This document shows, piece after piece, positions 16,634 through 25,144 of a DNA stretch of 52,617 nt. This DNA comes from an uncultured Collinsella sp. GTDB taxonomy: Bacteria; Actinomycetota; Coriobacteriia; Coriobacteriales; Coriobacteriaceae. The translations under genes and the position numbers were made by a program. The stretch's first letter is position 1. Every line of letters begins with the position of its first letter. The stretch lies in contig CALEBN010000058.1 of NCBI GenBank assembly GCA_937943045.1, positions 1-52,617 on the forward strand, given 5' to 3'. Below the pieces are notes generated by a model, which did not search any database, was not told where the DNA came from, and worked only from the letters and a program-made list of their open reading frames with translations.

Positions 16634-17743
16634 TTAGAGAAGTTCCTTGCGAGAAGCCAAATACGCCTGCGCATGGCGCTCGAGCACATCGTCGTCCACG
16701 GCGTTAAGACGAATGGCGCCAAGTGCCGCGGGCAGCGGCAACATCGTGCGATTGGAGCGTGCGAACTGCTGCCTGCGGAACTCCGCAATAAAGGCCGCCG
16801 GTTCAAGGTCGAAGGCAAGCTCCTCGATGTCAAAGTCCTCCAGGCAGTCATCGACCTCAAACACGTAGTCGATATCGAAGTCGCAGGCATCATGTGCTAG
16901 GCGCGCTTCAAAGCGCATGCCCTCGGAAAGGAGCTGGTATGCGGGGACGTGTGCCGCAGCATCGCCCAGGCAGGCGCGAAGGGTGCGCTCCCCCGTCTTG
17001 CCAAAATCGAGCGCATGGCGAGCACTGGGGTTCGTGGCCATGAGCACGTCTTTGCGCGCGGTCTGGGACCACTGCACAGCATTGACGAGCGCGACTTCCT
17101 CGCCAGCGAGAATCTCGGGGACGGTCTCGGTAAACTGATTCCAACGGGACTTGCTGCTCGAAAGCATGGTACCAACAAGTACCGCATAACCGAGCTTGAG
17201 GTCCTCGGGGTCCGCTTCGCGAACAAGTTCGAGGTCACACACGACCAAGCCCGGCTCGGGACGGAACGCGATAGCGGGAAGCGCATTCGCCGACGAGGCG
17301 ACGAGTGGCTTCATAGTCGTCGCGACCGTGAGCATGGCGTCGAACGTCGTCGGCAGCAAGGCGCACTCGGTGCGACCGCACCACTGATTGGCACACCAGC
17401 AAACGACCGAGCAGGTCGCCGTGTCGCCGACAGCGACAACGAGATCGTCGCAGGTAATGCCGTTAGCCGACAGGGCGCCAAAAACGGTATCGGCATCGGC
17501 CAGCGTAGCACCGGCAGGCGAAACCTCGAGGACAAGCGGCGACACGGCAAAACCGGCGTCGACCAGCGCATGCTCGACAACCTCGCCAAAACGCTCGGAT
17601 GTGGCGCTGTTCCAAACCACCATCGCCCGCTTGGGTTTGCCCACAGCCGAGGCAAACATGCGCGACAGCTCCTCGAACGCGCCCAATCCGACGCGGACAT
17701 CGACACTGCGGTTTTGGAAATTGATAAGTTGACGGCGAATCAT
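16634..17743 (-). CDS. Degenerate 3-dehydroquinate synthase-like protein (AroB paralogue lacking active site)
   Basis: The 369-aa protein aligns with AroB along its length: a Rossmann-like N-terminal part, VVAVGD at 102-107 where AroB has a GGGVxGD motif, LPTTF at 130-134 (AroB PTTLLAQVD), VVCDLELV at 167-174 (AroB VVxDxxxL), and ALDFGKTG at 244-251 (AroB NLGHTFGHA). The residues that bind zinc in AroB, the Glu of AEVIKYG, the His of GHTFGHA and the His of HGEAV, are all replaced. It therefore probably does not make dehydroquinate, and may be a structural or regulatory paralogue. Start: ATG at 17743 overlaps the aroK stop by 4 bp (ATGA). An ordinary GldA-type dehydrogenase is excluded by the aroK linkage and motif order. 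Confidence 0.72.
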   Translation of the reverse strand: MIRRQLINFQNRSVDVRVGLGAFEELSRMFASAVGKPKRAMVVWNSATSERFGEVVEHALVDAGFAVSPLVLEVSPAGATLADADTVFGALSANGITCDDLVVAVGDTATCSVVCWCANQWCGRTECALLPTTFDAMLTVATTMKPLVASSANALPAIAFRPEPGLVVCDLELVREADPEDLKLGYAVLVGTMLSSSKSRWNQFTETVPEILAGEEVALVNAVQWSQTARKDVLMATNPSARHALDFGKTGERTLRACLGDAAAHVPAYQLLSEGMRFEARLAHDACDFDIDYVFEVDDCLEDFDIEELAFDLEPAAFIAEFRRQQFARSNRTMLPLPAALGAIRLNAVDDDVLERHAQAYLASRKELL

Positions 17744-18273
17744 AGCAGTCCACGCTCCAAAAGCATCTCGGCACAAAGGTAGGAAACGTCCTCGAAGGAC
17801 TTGTTGCGAATATCAAGGGTAAGATCGGCAGCTTGACGATACAACGGACGGCGATGCTCAAAGAGCAGCGCCGCGTGCTCGGGCGAGCGGAAATCGGGAC
17901 GCGTGTCGGAGCGGCGGATCTGGCGCATCGAATCCTCAAAATCGCCCTCGAGGTACACACAGGTACCCATCTGGTGCATGAGCTCGATATTGACCGGCGT
18001 CTCGACAATGCCGCCACCGCACGAAACCAGCAAGCTGCGCTCGCTTTGGAGCGAACGGAGCGCCGAGGTTTCGAGCTCGCGAAAGCGCTCCTCGCCCTCG
18101 GTTTCAAAAATCTCGGTTACCGATTTGCCGCAACGGCGCACGACAAGGCGGTCGGTATCAATAAACCGACGCTTGAACATTGTGCCCACGTTGCGTGCGA
18201 GCGTCGATTTGCCCGCACCCAAAAACCCGATAAAGAAGATATGGTCGCAGCCGTGCTTGGTGTGCTGGGACAT
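17740..18273 (-). CDS. aroK: Shikimate kinase
   Basis: The 177-aa P-loop kinase phosphorylates shikimate at C3. Seen: GFLGAGKST at 16-24, DTD at 39-41, FRELE with Arg near 65, GGG at 86-88, an RPDF lid segment, and HRRPLY near 137-142, so the known catalytic and shikimate-binding residues appear intact. It is translationally coupled to the aroB-like gene downstream and follows the yqeG-type gene by 8 bp. It is odd that the kinase looks functional while the partner does not; a role in a different small-molecule phosphorylation is possible. Confidence 0.85.
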   Translation of the reverse strand: MSQHTKHGCDHIFFIGFLGAGKSTLARNVGTMFKRRFIDTDRLVVRRCGKSVTEIFETEGEERFRELETSALRSLQSERSLLVSCGGGIVETPVNIELMHQMGTCVYLEGDFEDSMRQIRRSDTRPDFRSPEHAALLFEHRRPLYRQAADLTLDIRNKSFEDVSYLCAEMLLERGLL

Positions 18274-18281
18274 GACGAAAC

Positions 18282-18779
18282 CTATTCCTCGCAGGGAAGG
18301 TCGCGCAGGGCCCGGCGCTCAAAGATACGGAAGATCTGCGTATACCACAGGTCCTGAGTTGCCTGTGGCTTTACCAAGATCGTGTCGACGCCGGCAAAGT
18401 TACCGCTCCACACGTCCGTGTACAGCTGGTCACCGATCAGCACAGCCTCATCGGCCGTGGCGCCCAAGCGCTTAAGACCGGCCTTGAGAGCAAACGGTGC
18501 AGGCTTCATGGCATGGCTGATGGCCTCGAGCCCCAGCTCGCGTGCTGAGCTCATGACCTGGTCGCGATGCCAGTTGTTCGACACCATGCACAGCTTAAAG
18601 CCCTTGGCACGAGCGGCGTCGAGCCAGGCCGAGACGGCAGCGGGAACCTGCTCGGTATCACGCGGCACCAGGGTGTTATCGCGGTCGAGCAAAATGGCGC
18701 GCTTGCCGTCGGCCCACAGGGTATCAAGGTCGATGCGGTCGACCGAGGCAACATATCGTTTGGGGCTGAAAATCCTCAT
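18282..18779 (-). CDS. YqeG-family HAD-IIIA phosphatase
   Basis: The 165-aa protein has HAD motif I as LLDRDNTLVP, a motif II Ser/Asn pair (MVSNN), a Lys in MKPAP, and motif IV IGDQLYTD. These are diagnostic of the YqeG branch; members are related to phosphatidylglycerophosphate phosphatase. Start: the ATG at 18779, three bases past the mltG stop; an in-frame TTG at 18791 lies inside mltG. In many Gram-positives yqeG sits beside aroE/aroK-type genes, as here. Confidence 0.86.
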   Translation of the reverse strand: MRIFSPKRYVASVDRIDLDTLWADGKRAILLDRDNTLVPRDTEQVPAAVSAWLDAARAKGFKLCMVSNNWHRDQVMSSARELGLEAISHAMKPAPFALKAGLKRLGATADEAVLIGDQLYTDVWSGNFAGVDTILVKPQATQDLWYTQIFRIFERRALRDLPCEE

Positions 18780-18781
18780 GT

Positions 18782-20203
18782 TTAATTCCAAGACTGTTGG
18801 TGCTCTTCGTAGGTCTGAGAGAAATACTCCTCGTCCTGCGTAATGTAGAAATACAGGTCATCGGAGTCGGTGGGCTCAAGGGTTGCCTTGAGCGCCTCGA
18901 GTGACGGAGAGCAGATGGGCGTGGGCGGCAGGCCCTCGTGCTTATAGGTGTTATACGGGCTATCGCTCTGCAGGTCGTCGGCGGTAACCTCGCCGCCGGT
19001 GACATACATCATGGTCGCATCGCTATTGAGGTAGCGCAGACCATCGAGCTTGCCGGCAAGACGGTTGTAGAACACCGAGGCGACATGCGCGCGCTGCTCG
19101 GCGTTGAGGCCTTCGCGCTCAACGATGGAAGCGAGATTGATGATGTCGTAATCAGACATCTCCACGCCGTAGCGCTCCTTGATTTTGGCCTCGCAACCGG
19201 CAAAATCGAGCGACTTGTACTCGGTGTTGAATTGATCGAGCATGGCGCGAATCACATCATCGGCAGACGGGTCCTTACCCAACGAATAGGTCTTGGGGAA
19301 TAGGAAGCCCTCGAGCGAATCGTTTGCAGCGCCTTTTAGGAACGGATAGTCGTTCACATAATTGCTGGCCTTCGCCTGGTTGAGGAAGTCCTCTTTTGAG
19401 ATACTGTCGTATGCCTGGGCCACGCGATCGGCGACCTGGTCAACCGTCAGGCCCTCTGGGATAGTCAGTGCATCGGAGCCCGCATTGGGGCCCTCCATGA
19501 GCTGCTGAACGACCTTGGTCGCGTCCATGAGCGTCGTGAACGAGTAGGTGCCGGGCTTGAGCGACATGTCGGCGTTGAGCTTTTTGACCGCCGCGTAATA
19601 ATCCTTGGGATTTTCGACGATATGGTTCTCGGAGAGAATCGAAGCGATGCTGTCACCCGAGGCACCATCGGGAATAGTGATAGTAACCTGCTGGCCAGCA
19701 GTGACTTTCGCATCCTCACCAGCAAAAAAGCCCTTGACAGCTGGTACGGCGAAGAAGGCGATGGCAGCGAGAACGATCGCCGCAACCACAGCACCGATAA
19801 TCATAGGCACCGGCGAGCTTTTCTTTTGGGCACCACGGCGAGCGCGCGTGTTATAGCTCGAGCGCGTGGCCGGAGCAACGCCGTGCGAGCCATGAGCATG
19901 ATGTGCGTGGGAGCGTGATTGCGGTGCCTGTCCCTGCGTGCGCTGGGCAGGAGCCTGCTGCTTAAAGCGGGAACCGCCCGCGGGCTGGGCTGTATGGGCA
20001 GCAGACTGCTGAGCAGGACGACGAACAGGCTGCTGGCTTGGACGCTGAGTGGGCTGAGTGGGGCAAGAAGAGGGCTGCGCCGAACGTGCGGCGGGTTGGG
20101 CCGCGCGCTGAGTCGGTTGCGTCGGACGCTGACCGGACGATACAGGGCGTGGCGCAGGCTGTCGTGTACGATTCGGCTGGCGCGGATCGAAAGCGCTAGA
20201 CAT
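18782..20203 (-). CDS. mltG: Endolytic murein transglycosylase MltG with long Pro/Gln-rich cytoplasmic tail
   Basis: MltG cleaves nascent glycan strands and sets their length at the outer face of the membrane. The 473-aa protein has a cytoplasmic N-terminal region of about 130 residues rich in Pro, Gln, Ala and Arg, one membrane helix (about 133-153), then a LysM-like and YceG catalytic domain. The catalytic Glu is at about 362 in ASIVEREG; the closing SPYNTYKHEGLPPTPI motif is present. Start: GAGGAGG six bases before the ATG at 20203, overlapping ruvX by 8 bp. The low-complexity tail is longer than in most homologues and is common in actinobacterial forms. Confidence 0.93.
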   Translation of the reverse strand: MSSAFDPRQPNRTRQPAPRPVSSGQRPTQPTQRAAQPAARSAQPSSCPTQPTQRPSQQPVRRPAQQSAAHTAQPAGGSRFKQQAPAQRTQGQAPQSRSHAHHAHGSHGVAPATRSSYNTRARRGAQKKSSPVPMIIGAVVAAIVLAAIAFFAVPAVKGFFAGEDAKVTAGQQVTITIPDGASGDSIASILSENHIVENPKDYYAAVKKLNADMSLKPGTYSFTTLMDATKVVQQLMEGPNAGSDALTIPEGLTVDQVADRVAQAYDSISKEDFLNQAKASNYVNDYPFLKGAANDSLEGFLFPKTYSLGKDPSADDVIRAMLDQFNTEYKSLDFAGCEAKIKERYGVEMSDYDIINLASIVEREGLNAEQRAHVASVFYNRLAGKLDGLRYLNSDATMMYVTGGEVTADDLQSDSPYNTYKHEGLPPTPICSPSLEALKATLEPTDSDDLYFYITQDEEYFSQTYEEHQQSWN

Positions 20204-20624
20204 GCGAAACCTCCTCGTTTTTGCGATCGAGCCACGTCTGCAAGAACAGGCTGGCGGCGATCATGTCGATCTTGCCCCTCATCTGCTTTTCGTTGAGTCC
20301 CTGCTCGCGCAGGATACGCTTGGCCTCTTGCGAGGACAGGCGCTCGTCCTCAAACTCCAGCGGAAGATCGAGCTCGTCGGCGATCTTTTGCGCTACGGCG
20401 GCAACGCGCTCGGCCTGGGGGCCAGGCTCGCCGGCCATGGTCAGGGGACGCCCGCTTACCAAGATGTCGGGCTCATAGTCCTCGACCAGGTAACGGAACG
20501 TCTTGGCCATACCGGTAACCTCAGCGGTCGGAAGCACCTTGACGGGCATCGCCATCTTGCCATCACGGCTCGAGACGGCGATGCCGATCCTGGTCTCCCC
20601 TATGTCCAGCGCGAGCGCGACCAC
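20196..20624 (-). CDS. ruvX: Holliday junction resolvase-like protein RuvX/YqgF
   Basis: The 142-aa protein has the RNase H-like fold of YqgF: LALDIGETRIGIAVS at the N terminus, DERLSS in the middle and IDMIAASLFLQTWLD at the C terminus, including the conserved acidic residues. The family is tied to Holliday junction cleavage and 16S rRNA 5' processing. Start: a GTG at 20624, nine bases past the alaS stop, with no strong binding site, so coupling to alaS is likely. alaS-ruvX-mltG is a conserved order in Gram-positive bacteria. Confidence 0.92.
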   Translation of the reverse strand: MVALALDIGETRIGIAVSSRDGKMAMPVKVLPTAEVTGMAKTFRYLVEDYEPDILVSGRPLTMAGEPGPQAERVAAVAQKIADELDLPLEFEDERLSSQEAKRILREQGLNEKQMRGKIDMIAASLFLQTWLDRKNEEVSHV

Positions 20625-20633
20625 AGCGACTAC

Positions 20634-23291
20634 TTAGGCGCCGAGCGCGGTCTTGGCGGCCGCGAGGGCATCGGCGATACCGGCAGCGTTCTTGCCACCG
20701 GCCTGGGCCATGTTGGGACGGCCGCCACCGCGACCATCGACCAGACCCGCGATCTGCTTGATCACGTTGCCGGCGTGGAAACCGGCCTTCACGGCGTCAT
20801 CGGAGCCGGCGGCGAGCAGGGCCGGGGTGCCCTTCTCGGTCACGCTGGCAACAACACAGGCAACGGGGCCGGCGACCTTCTGGTGCACGGTATCCCAAAC
20901 GTTGCGCAGGTCGGCGGCCTCAAGACCCTGGAGCTCAGCGACGACGAGCTTATAGCCGTCGAGCTCGACGGCACCCTCGATGGCGCTGGAGATAGCGTCG
21001 GAGGAGCCACCGGTCAGCGCCTTCTTGAGCTTGTTAGACGTCTCGCGCAGCTCGGCCTGCAGGTTCTCCACACGAGCGGGAACCTCGTCAACGCGGCACT
21101 TGAGCGCAGCGGCAGCGGCGTCAACGAGTGCCAGGCGGTCGGCCATGTAGTCGAGGGCGCCCTTAGAGGTAACGGCCTCGATACGGCGGACGTTCGAGCC
21201 CGTGGAGGACTCGGAGATAATCTTGAATAGGCCGATCTCGGCAGTGTTGGCAGCATGCGTACCACCGCAGAGCTCGCGGGAGAACGGCTGGTCCTCGGCG
21301 CCCACGGAAACGACGCGGACGACGTCGCCATACTTCTCGCCAAACAGGGCGACGGCGCCGGCGGCCTTGGCCTCGTCGATGCCCATGACGCGGGTCACGA
21401 CCGGCTTAGATGCAAAGATCTGCTGGTTAACCAGGTCCTCAACAGCCTTGAGCTGCTCGGAGGACAGGGCCTCAAAGTGCATGAAGTCAAAGCGCAGGTG
21501 CTCGGGCGTCACCAGCGAGCCGGCCTGAGAGACATGCTCGCCCAGGACGTGCTTAAGCGCGGCGTCAAGCAGGTGGGTGGCGGTGTGGTTACGGCGCAGG
21601 AAGCCACGGCGCTCGGCGTCGAGCGCGGCGGTCACGGTAGCACCGACGGTCAGCGTGCCCTCGGCGGCGTGCGCAACGTGGGCATACAGGCCGTTGTGGT
21701 TCTTGGTATCGGAAACGGTCAGCGAAACGCCCTCGGCGGAAAGCTCGCCGGCGTCACCCTGCTGGCCGCCCATCTCGGCATAGAACGGGGTGCGGTCGAG
21801 CACGACCTCAACATCATCGCCCGCGGCAGCGGACTCGACGGACTCGCCGTTGCGCACGATGGCGACAACCTTGGCGCCTTCGATCACATCGTTGTCATAG
21901 CCGTCGAACTCGGTCGCAGCGACCTTGTCCGAAAGCTCGACCCACACATCGTTGAAGCTGCCCCAGGCGTCGCCCTTGGCATTGGCGCGAGCACGGGCCT
22001 TCTGGTCCTCCATGCAAGCGGTAAAGCCGTCCATGTCGACGTCGTGGCCGGCGGTGCCGGCAATCTCGACGGTCAGGTCGATGGGGAAACCAAAGGTGTC
22101 GTGCAGCTTAAAAGCGACATCACCCGGGAGCACGGCGCCCTCGGCAAGCGCTGCCAGGGCCTCGTCCAGGTAGACGCGGCCGTTGTCGAGCGTCGTGGAG
22201 AAGCGCTCCTCCTCAGAGGCGACGATACCCTTGACGAGTGCGACGTTCTTGAGCAGCTCGGGATAGGCCTCGCCCATCTGAGCGTTGACCTCGTCGATGA
22301 ACTTGGTCAGGAAGGCGCCCTCGATGCCCAGCAGGCGACCGTGGAACACGGCACGGCGGAGCAGGCGACGAAGGACGTACTCGCGACCCTCGTTACCGGG
22401 CAGGATGCCGTCAGAGATCATGAAGTCGACGGCACGGGAGTGGTCGGCGATGATGCGCAGGGAGCGGCTGGCACCGGAGTAATCGTCGGCGTCATAGGTC
22501 TTGCCGCTGATCTCCTCGCCCAGCTTGATGAGGTGCTGCATCAAATCGCCGTCGTAGTTGGCGGTCTTGTGCTGCATGATGGCGGCCATGCGCTCCAGGC
22601 CCATGCCCGTATCGAGGTTGCGGTGCGGCAGCTCCGGCATGGAGCCGTCCTCCTGGCGGTCGTACTGGGTAAACACGAGGTTCCAGAACTCAAGGAAGCG
22701 GTCGCAGTCGCAGCCGGGCTTGCAGTCGGGGCTGCCGCAACCGACCTCCTCGCCCATGTCAAAGTAGATCTCGGAGCACGGACCGCAGGGGCCGGTGGGG
22801 CCGGCGGCCCAGAAGTTGTCGTCCTCGCCCAGGCGGGAGATGTGGTCCTCGGCAACGCCCAGAGAACGCCACACGTCGTGGGTCTCGTCGTCCTCGGTAA
22901 AGACGGTAAAGTACAGGCGATCGAGCGGCAGCTTGAACTCCTTGGTGATGAGCTCGAAGGCCCAAGCGCAAGCCTGCTGCTTGGAGACGCCGCCAAAGGA
23001 GAAGTCACCGAGCATCTCGAAGAACGACAGGTGACGGCCGTCCTCGCCGATGCAGTCGATGTCGTTGGTGCGGACACACTTCTGGCAGGAGATCGCGCCG
23101 ATCTCCTTCATGGTCTTCTTGCCCTGGTAGTACTCCTTAAACTGGTTCATGCCGGCGTTGGCAAGCAGCAGCGAGGGGTCGTCGGGAACAAGGGACGAAG
23201 AAGGATAGAGCTTAAGACCGCGCTCCTCAAAGAAGTTGAGGAACTTGGAGCGGATCTCGGCCGTAGTCATTGACGGGTAGTCAGCACTCAT
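20634..23291 (-). CDS. alaS: Alanyl-tRNA synthetase
   Basis: The 885-aa enzyme charges tRNA-Ala. Seen: a class II catalytic domain beginning MTTAEIRSKFLNFFEERG with NAGMNQFK, the editing domain with HTATHLLDAAL, a second zinc/editing motif CGGTHAANT, and the C-Ala domain with the GGGRPNMAQAGG motif near the end. Start: AGGAG nine bases before the ATG at 23291. A promoter is at 23338-23365 and a terminator immediately upstream insulates it from the previous transcript. It heads the long leftward run down to recN. Confidence 0.97.
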   Translation of the reverse strand: MSADYPSMTTAEIRSKFLNFFEERGLKLYPSSSLVPDDPSLLLANAGMNQFKEYYQGKKTMKEIGAISCQKCVRTNDIDCIGEDGRHLSFFEMLGDFSFGGVSKQQACAWAFELITKEFKLPLDRLYFTVFTEDDETHDVWRSLGVAEDHISRLGEDDNFWAAGPTGPCGPCSEIYFDMGEEVGCGSPDCKPGCDCDRFLEFWNLVFTQYDRQEDGSMPELPHRNLDTGMGLERMAAIMQHKTANYDGDLMQHLIKLGEEISGKTYDADDYSGASRSLRIIADHSRAVDFMISDGILPGNEGREYVLRRLLRRAVFHGRLLGIEGAFLTKFIDEVNAQMGEAYPELLKNVALVKGIVASEEERFSTTLDNGRVYLDEALAALAEGAVLPGDVAFKLHDTFGFPIDLTVEIAGTAGHDVDMDGFTACMEDQKARARANAKGDAWGSFNDVWVELSDKVAATEFDGYDNDVIEGAKVVAIVRNGESVESAAAGDDVEVVLDRTPFYAEMGGQQGDAGELSAEGVSLTVSDTKNHNGLYAHVAHAAEGTLTVGATVTAALDAERRGFLRRNHTATHLLDAALKHVLGEHVSQAGSLVTPEHLRFDFMHFEALSSEQLKAVEDLVNQQIFASKPVVTRVMGIDEAKAAGAVALFGEKYGDVVRVVSVGAEDQPFSRELCGGTHAANTAEIGLFKIISESSTGSNVRRIEAVTSKGALDYMADRLALVDAAAAALKCRVDEVPARVENLQAELRETSNKLKKALTGGSSDAISSAIEGAVELDGYKLVVAELQGLEAADLRNVWDTVHQKVAGPVACVVASVTEKGTPALLAAGSDDAVKAGFHAGNVIKQIAGLVDGRGGGRPNMAQAGGKNAAGIADALAAAKTALGA

Positions 23292-23337
23292 AGAGGGAAT
23301 CTCCTCGGTTTCACATCGAAACAGTTCAAACGTAACG

Positions 23338-23365
23338 ATATTACCATCCCGCCGCGCAAGTGCAA
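23338..23365 (-). promoter_or_regulatory. Promoter of the alaS operon
   Basis: On the minus strand TTGCAC (23360-23365) and TAATAT (23338-23343) are 16 bases apart. The start point would fall around 23,331, leaving a leader of about 40 bases. The promoter begins right after the terminator at 23364-23392. Confidence 0.6.
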
Positions 23366-23392
23366 AAAAGAGGGCCGACATAAAGCCGACCC
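23364..23392 (-). terminator. Rho-independent terminator upstream of alaS
   Basis: An 8-bp stem with two G-U pairs (23372-23379 with 23385-23392) is followed by CTCTTTTTT on the minus strand. It is the first terminator seen after the AI-2E family gene (stop at 23732), so leftward transcripts of that operon probably run through the small plus-strand gene at 23486-23725 before stopping here. Confidence 0.75.
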
Positions 23393-23431
23393 TACAGCGA
23401 AAGTGCACGTTATTTAGGAGTATGCGATACT

Positions 23432-23460
23432 TTGAAAAAGGCTACTGTAGAATTACATAT
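23432..23460 (+). promoter_or_regulatory. Candidate promoter of the small membrane protein gene
   Basis: TTGAAA (23432-23437) and ACATAT (23455-23460) are separated by 17 bases, 26 bases upstream of the start codon at 23486. The -10 box is only a moderate match. Confidence 0.45.
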
Positions 23461-23485
23461 AAGATTCACCCGGAAGGAGCGATCG

Positions 23486-23725
23486 ATGAAAAGCAAACGA
23501 TTTGTCCTGAATGCACTTCTGGTTGTAGCACTTTTAGCGCTTTTTGCTTTCTCCTGCTGGTACGCAAACCAACCAGCATTTGGCTACGTATTGTATGCAG
23601 TAATGTCCGGCGATAAAGCCTATTACACTCTACGCGCAATTGACGTTCTCTTTTTCTATGTAGCCGGCCCCTTATCAATCGCTTTGCTCGCGTTTCTTGT
23701 CATTTACAACTTCAAGAAACGCTAG
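23486..23725 (+). CDS. Small two-helix membrane protein of unknown function
   Basis: The 79-aa product starts with a short basic segment (MKSKR), then a hydrophobic helix (about 8-25), a polar loop with an Asp-Lys pair, and a second helix (about 50-74) ending in KKR. Start: AAGGAG six bases before the ATG at 23486; the frame is open further upstream but has no site there. I do not recognise a family. It is on the opposite strand to its neighbours, alone, and converges with the AI-2E family gene, whose stop is 6 bp away with no terminator between them. Confidence 0.65.
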   Translation: MKSKRFVLNALLVVALLALFAFSCWYANQPAFGYVLYAVMSGDKAYYTLRAIDVLFFYVAGPLSIALLAFLVIYNFKKR

Positions 23726-23731
23726 CGGTGC

Positions 23732-25144
23732 CTATTTGGAATCCGAATCGTCCATGGAGCCGTCGATGCCGGTTTTGGTATCGTCGTCCGAGTTGGAGTC
23801 ATCGTCCTTGGCGAAGGGATTCTTGAAAAAGCTCGTCGCATCGGGCTGCAGGCCCGAGAGCTTAATCCAGGGATTCTCGAGCTCGGGCTTGGGCATCGCC
23901 TGGGCCTCGGGCGCGGTCTCGTTGCCGATGAGCTCGGACTCGTAAATGAACGTATCGTCTCCAAGCGCGTCGTAGGCGGCGACCGGGTTGCCCTCGGCAT
24001 CGCGATATGGCGTGCCCTTAAATACAGCGCCGTCGTATGCCACGAGCTGGCGACCGGTCTCGTTCTCAAAGTAGTAGACGAAAATGCCCTTGAGGGCCGC
24101 GCACAGCGGAATGGCGATGACCATGCCGATGGGACCCATGAGTGCCGAACCAATAACGAGGGCCGTCAGGCTCATGATGGGATGCACCTGCACCGAACTC
24201 TGCATGACCTTGGGGGAAATGACGTTATCGGTGACGTTTTGAGCCACCATGGTCACAACGAGCGTCCACAACGCCAGCATGGGGCTGAACATAAAGCCGA
24301 GCACCGTGGCGATCGCCGCGCTTACCCAGGGACCGACAACCGGGACCAAGTGCATGATGCCGGTAAAGATGGCCATGAGTGCCGCGTAGGGATGGCCAAT
24401 GAGCGTAAAGCCGATAAAGGCGAGGATGCCACCGCAGATGGACGTCACGACCATGCCGCGCATATAACCGCCGACCGAGCGCGAAAGAATCGCGACCATA
24501 AAGCGGTACGAGGTCTCTTTTTCCTGTCCGATGATGGTACAGACCTCGTGGTGCATACGGGGATAATCGCAGGCAAGCCAGTAGGCAAGCACCAAACCCA
24601 GGAAGATTACGAACAGCTGCGAGGCCGTGTTGGTGATCAGCGGGAACACGCCGCGACCGAGCTCAGCGGCGATTTGCGATACGTACTTGGACGCCACAGT
24701 AACCAGCGAGGACAGATTATCGTCCAGGTACTCCTTGAGCGGCGTGTTGTTGAGCGTCTTAGCGTGCGAAATCATCTCGTTGAGATCACCGCCCGCAACG
24801 CGAAGCTGCTCAGGCAGACGGCTCAGGACTTCCATAATCTGACCGAGCAAAATAGGCGACAGGATGCAGACGACGCCGACGAGCGCTGCCACAACCACGA
24901 TCAGCGCGATGAGCGAACCGATGCCACGACCGACGCCGTGATGCTCGAGCCAGTTAGTGATCGGCGACATCACAAAAGCGATGATGGAACCGACAGCGAG
25001 AAACTCGATAACCGGCGCCAGGATACCCATAAGGTTAAAGATGACGGCTGCGATGACAATGCAGCCGACGACAGCCCAAATGCGAAGCGTCAGAATACGA
25101 GTATCGCGCAGCGTGCGGTCGGTTTGTTGGGGGTGCTCAATCAT
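23732..25144 (-). CDS. AI-2E family (PerM-type) membrane transporter
   Basis: The 470-aa protein has about eight membrane segments in the pattern of the AI-2E/PerM family, including the long central amphipathic region (about 110-185) and the signature PIGMVIAIPLCAALKG. Family members include the AI-2 exporter TqsA and ion antiporters, so the substrate is unknown. The C-terminal tail of about 110 residues is polar and ends in a run rich in Asp, Ser and Lys. Start: ATG at 25144 overlaps the sigma factor stop by 4 bp (ATGA), so its expression is tied to the sigma factor. Confidence 0.87.
   Translation of the reverse strand: MIEHPQQTDRTLRDTRILTLRIWAVVGCIVIAAVIFNLMGILAPVIEFLAVGSIIAFVMSPITNWLEHHGVGRGIGSLIALIVVVAALVGVVCILSPILLGQIMEVLSRLPEQLRVAGGDLNEMISHAKTLNNTPLKEYLDDNLSSLVTVASKYVSQIAAELGRGVFPLITNTASQLFVIFLGLVLAYWLACDYPRMHHEVCTIIGQEKETSYRFMVAILSRSVGGYMRGMVVTSICGGILAFIGFTLIGHPYAALMAIFTGIMHLVPVVGPWVSAAIATVLGFMFSPMLALWTLVVTMVAQNVTDNVISPKVMQSSVQVHPIMSLTALVIGSALMGPIGMVIAIPLCAALKGIFVYYFENETGRQLVAYDGAVFKGTPYRDAEGNPVAAYDALGDDTFIYESELIGNETAPEAQAMPKPELENPWIKLSGLQPDATSFFKNPFAKDDDSNSDDDTKTGIDGSMDDSDSK

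Noticed and set aside
16634..17743. A functional aroB annotation for this gene
   Set aside because: All three zinc ligands and the nucleotide-binding glycine motif of dehydroquinate synthase are missing, so I call it AroB-like only.
21255..23273. A 672-codon plus-strand frame opposite alaS
   Set aside because: Antisense shadow of AlaRS with the same composition bias.
23292..23392. A T-box or attenuator in front of alaS
   Set aside because: The hairpin precedes the promoter boxes at 23338-23365 rather than following them, and there is no T-box core sequence; it fits the terminator of the upstream operon.
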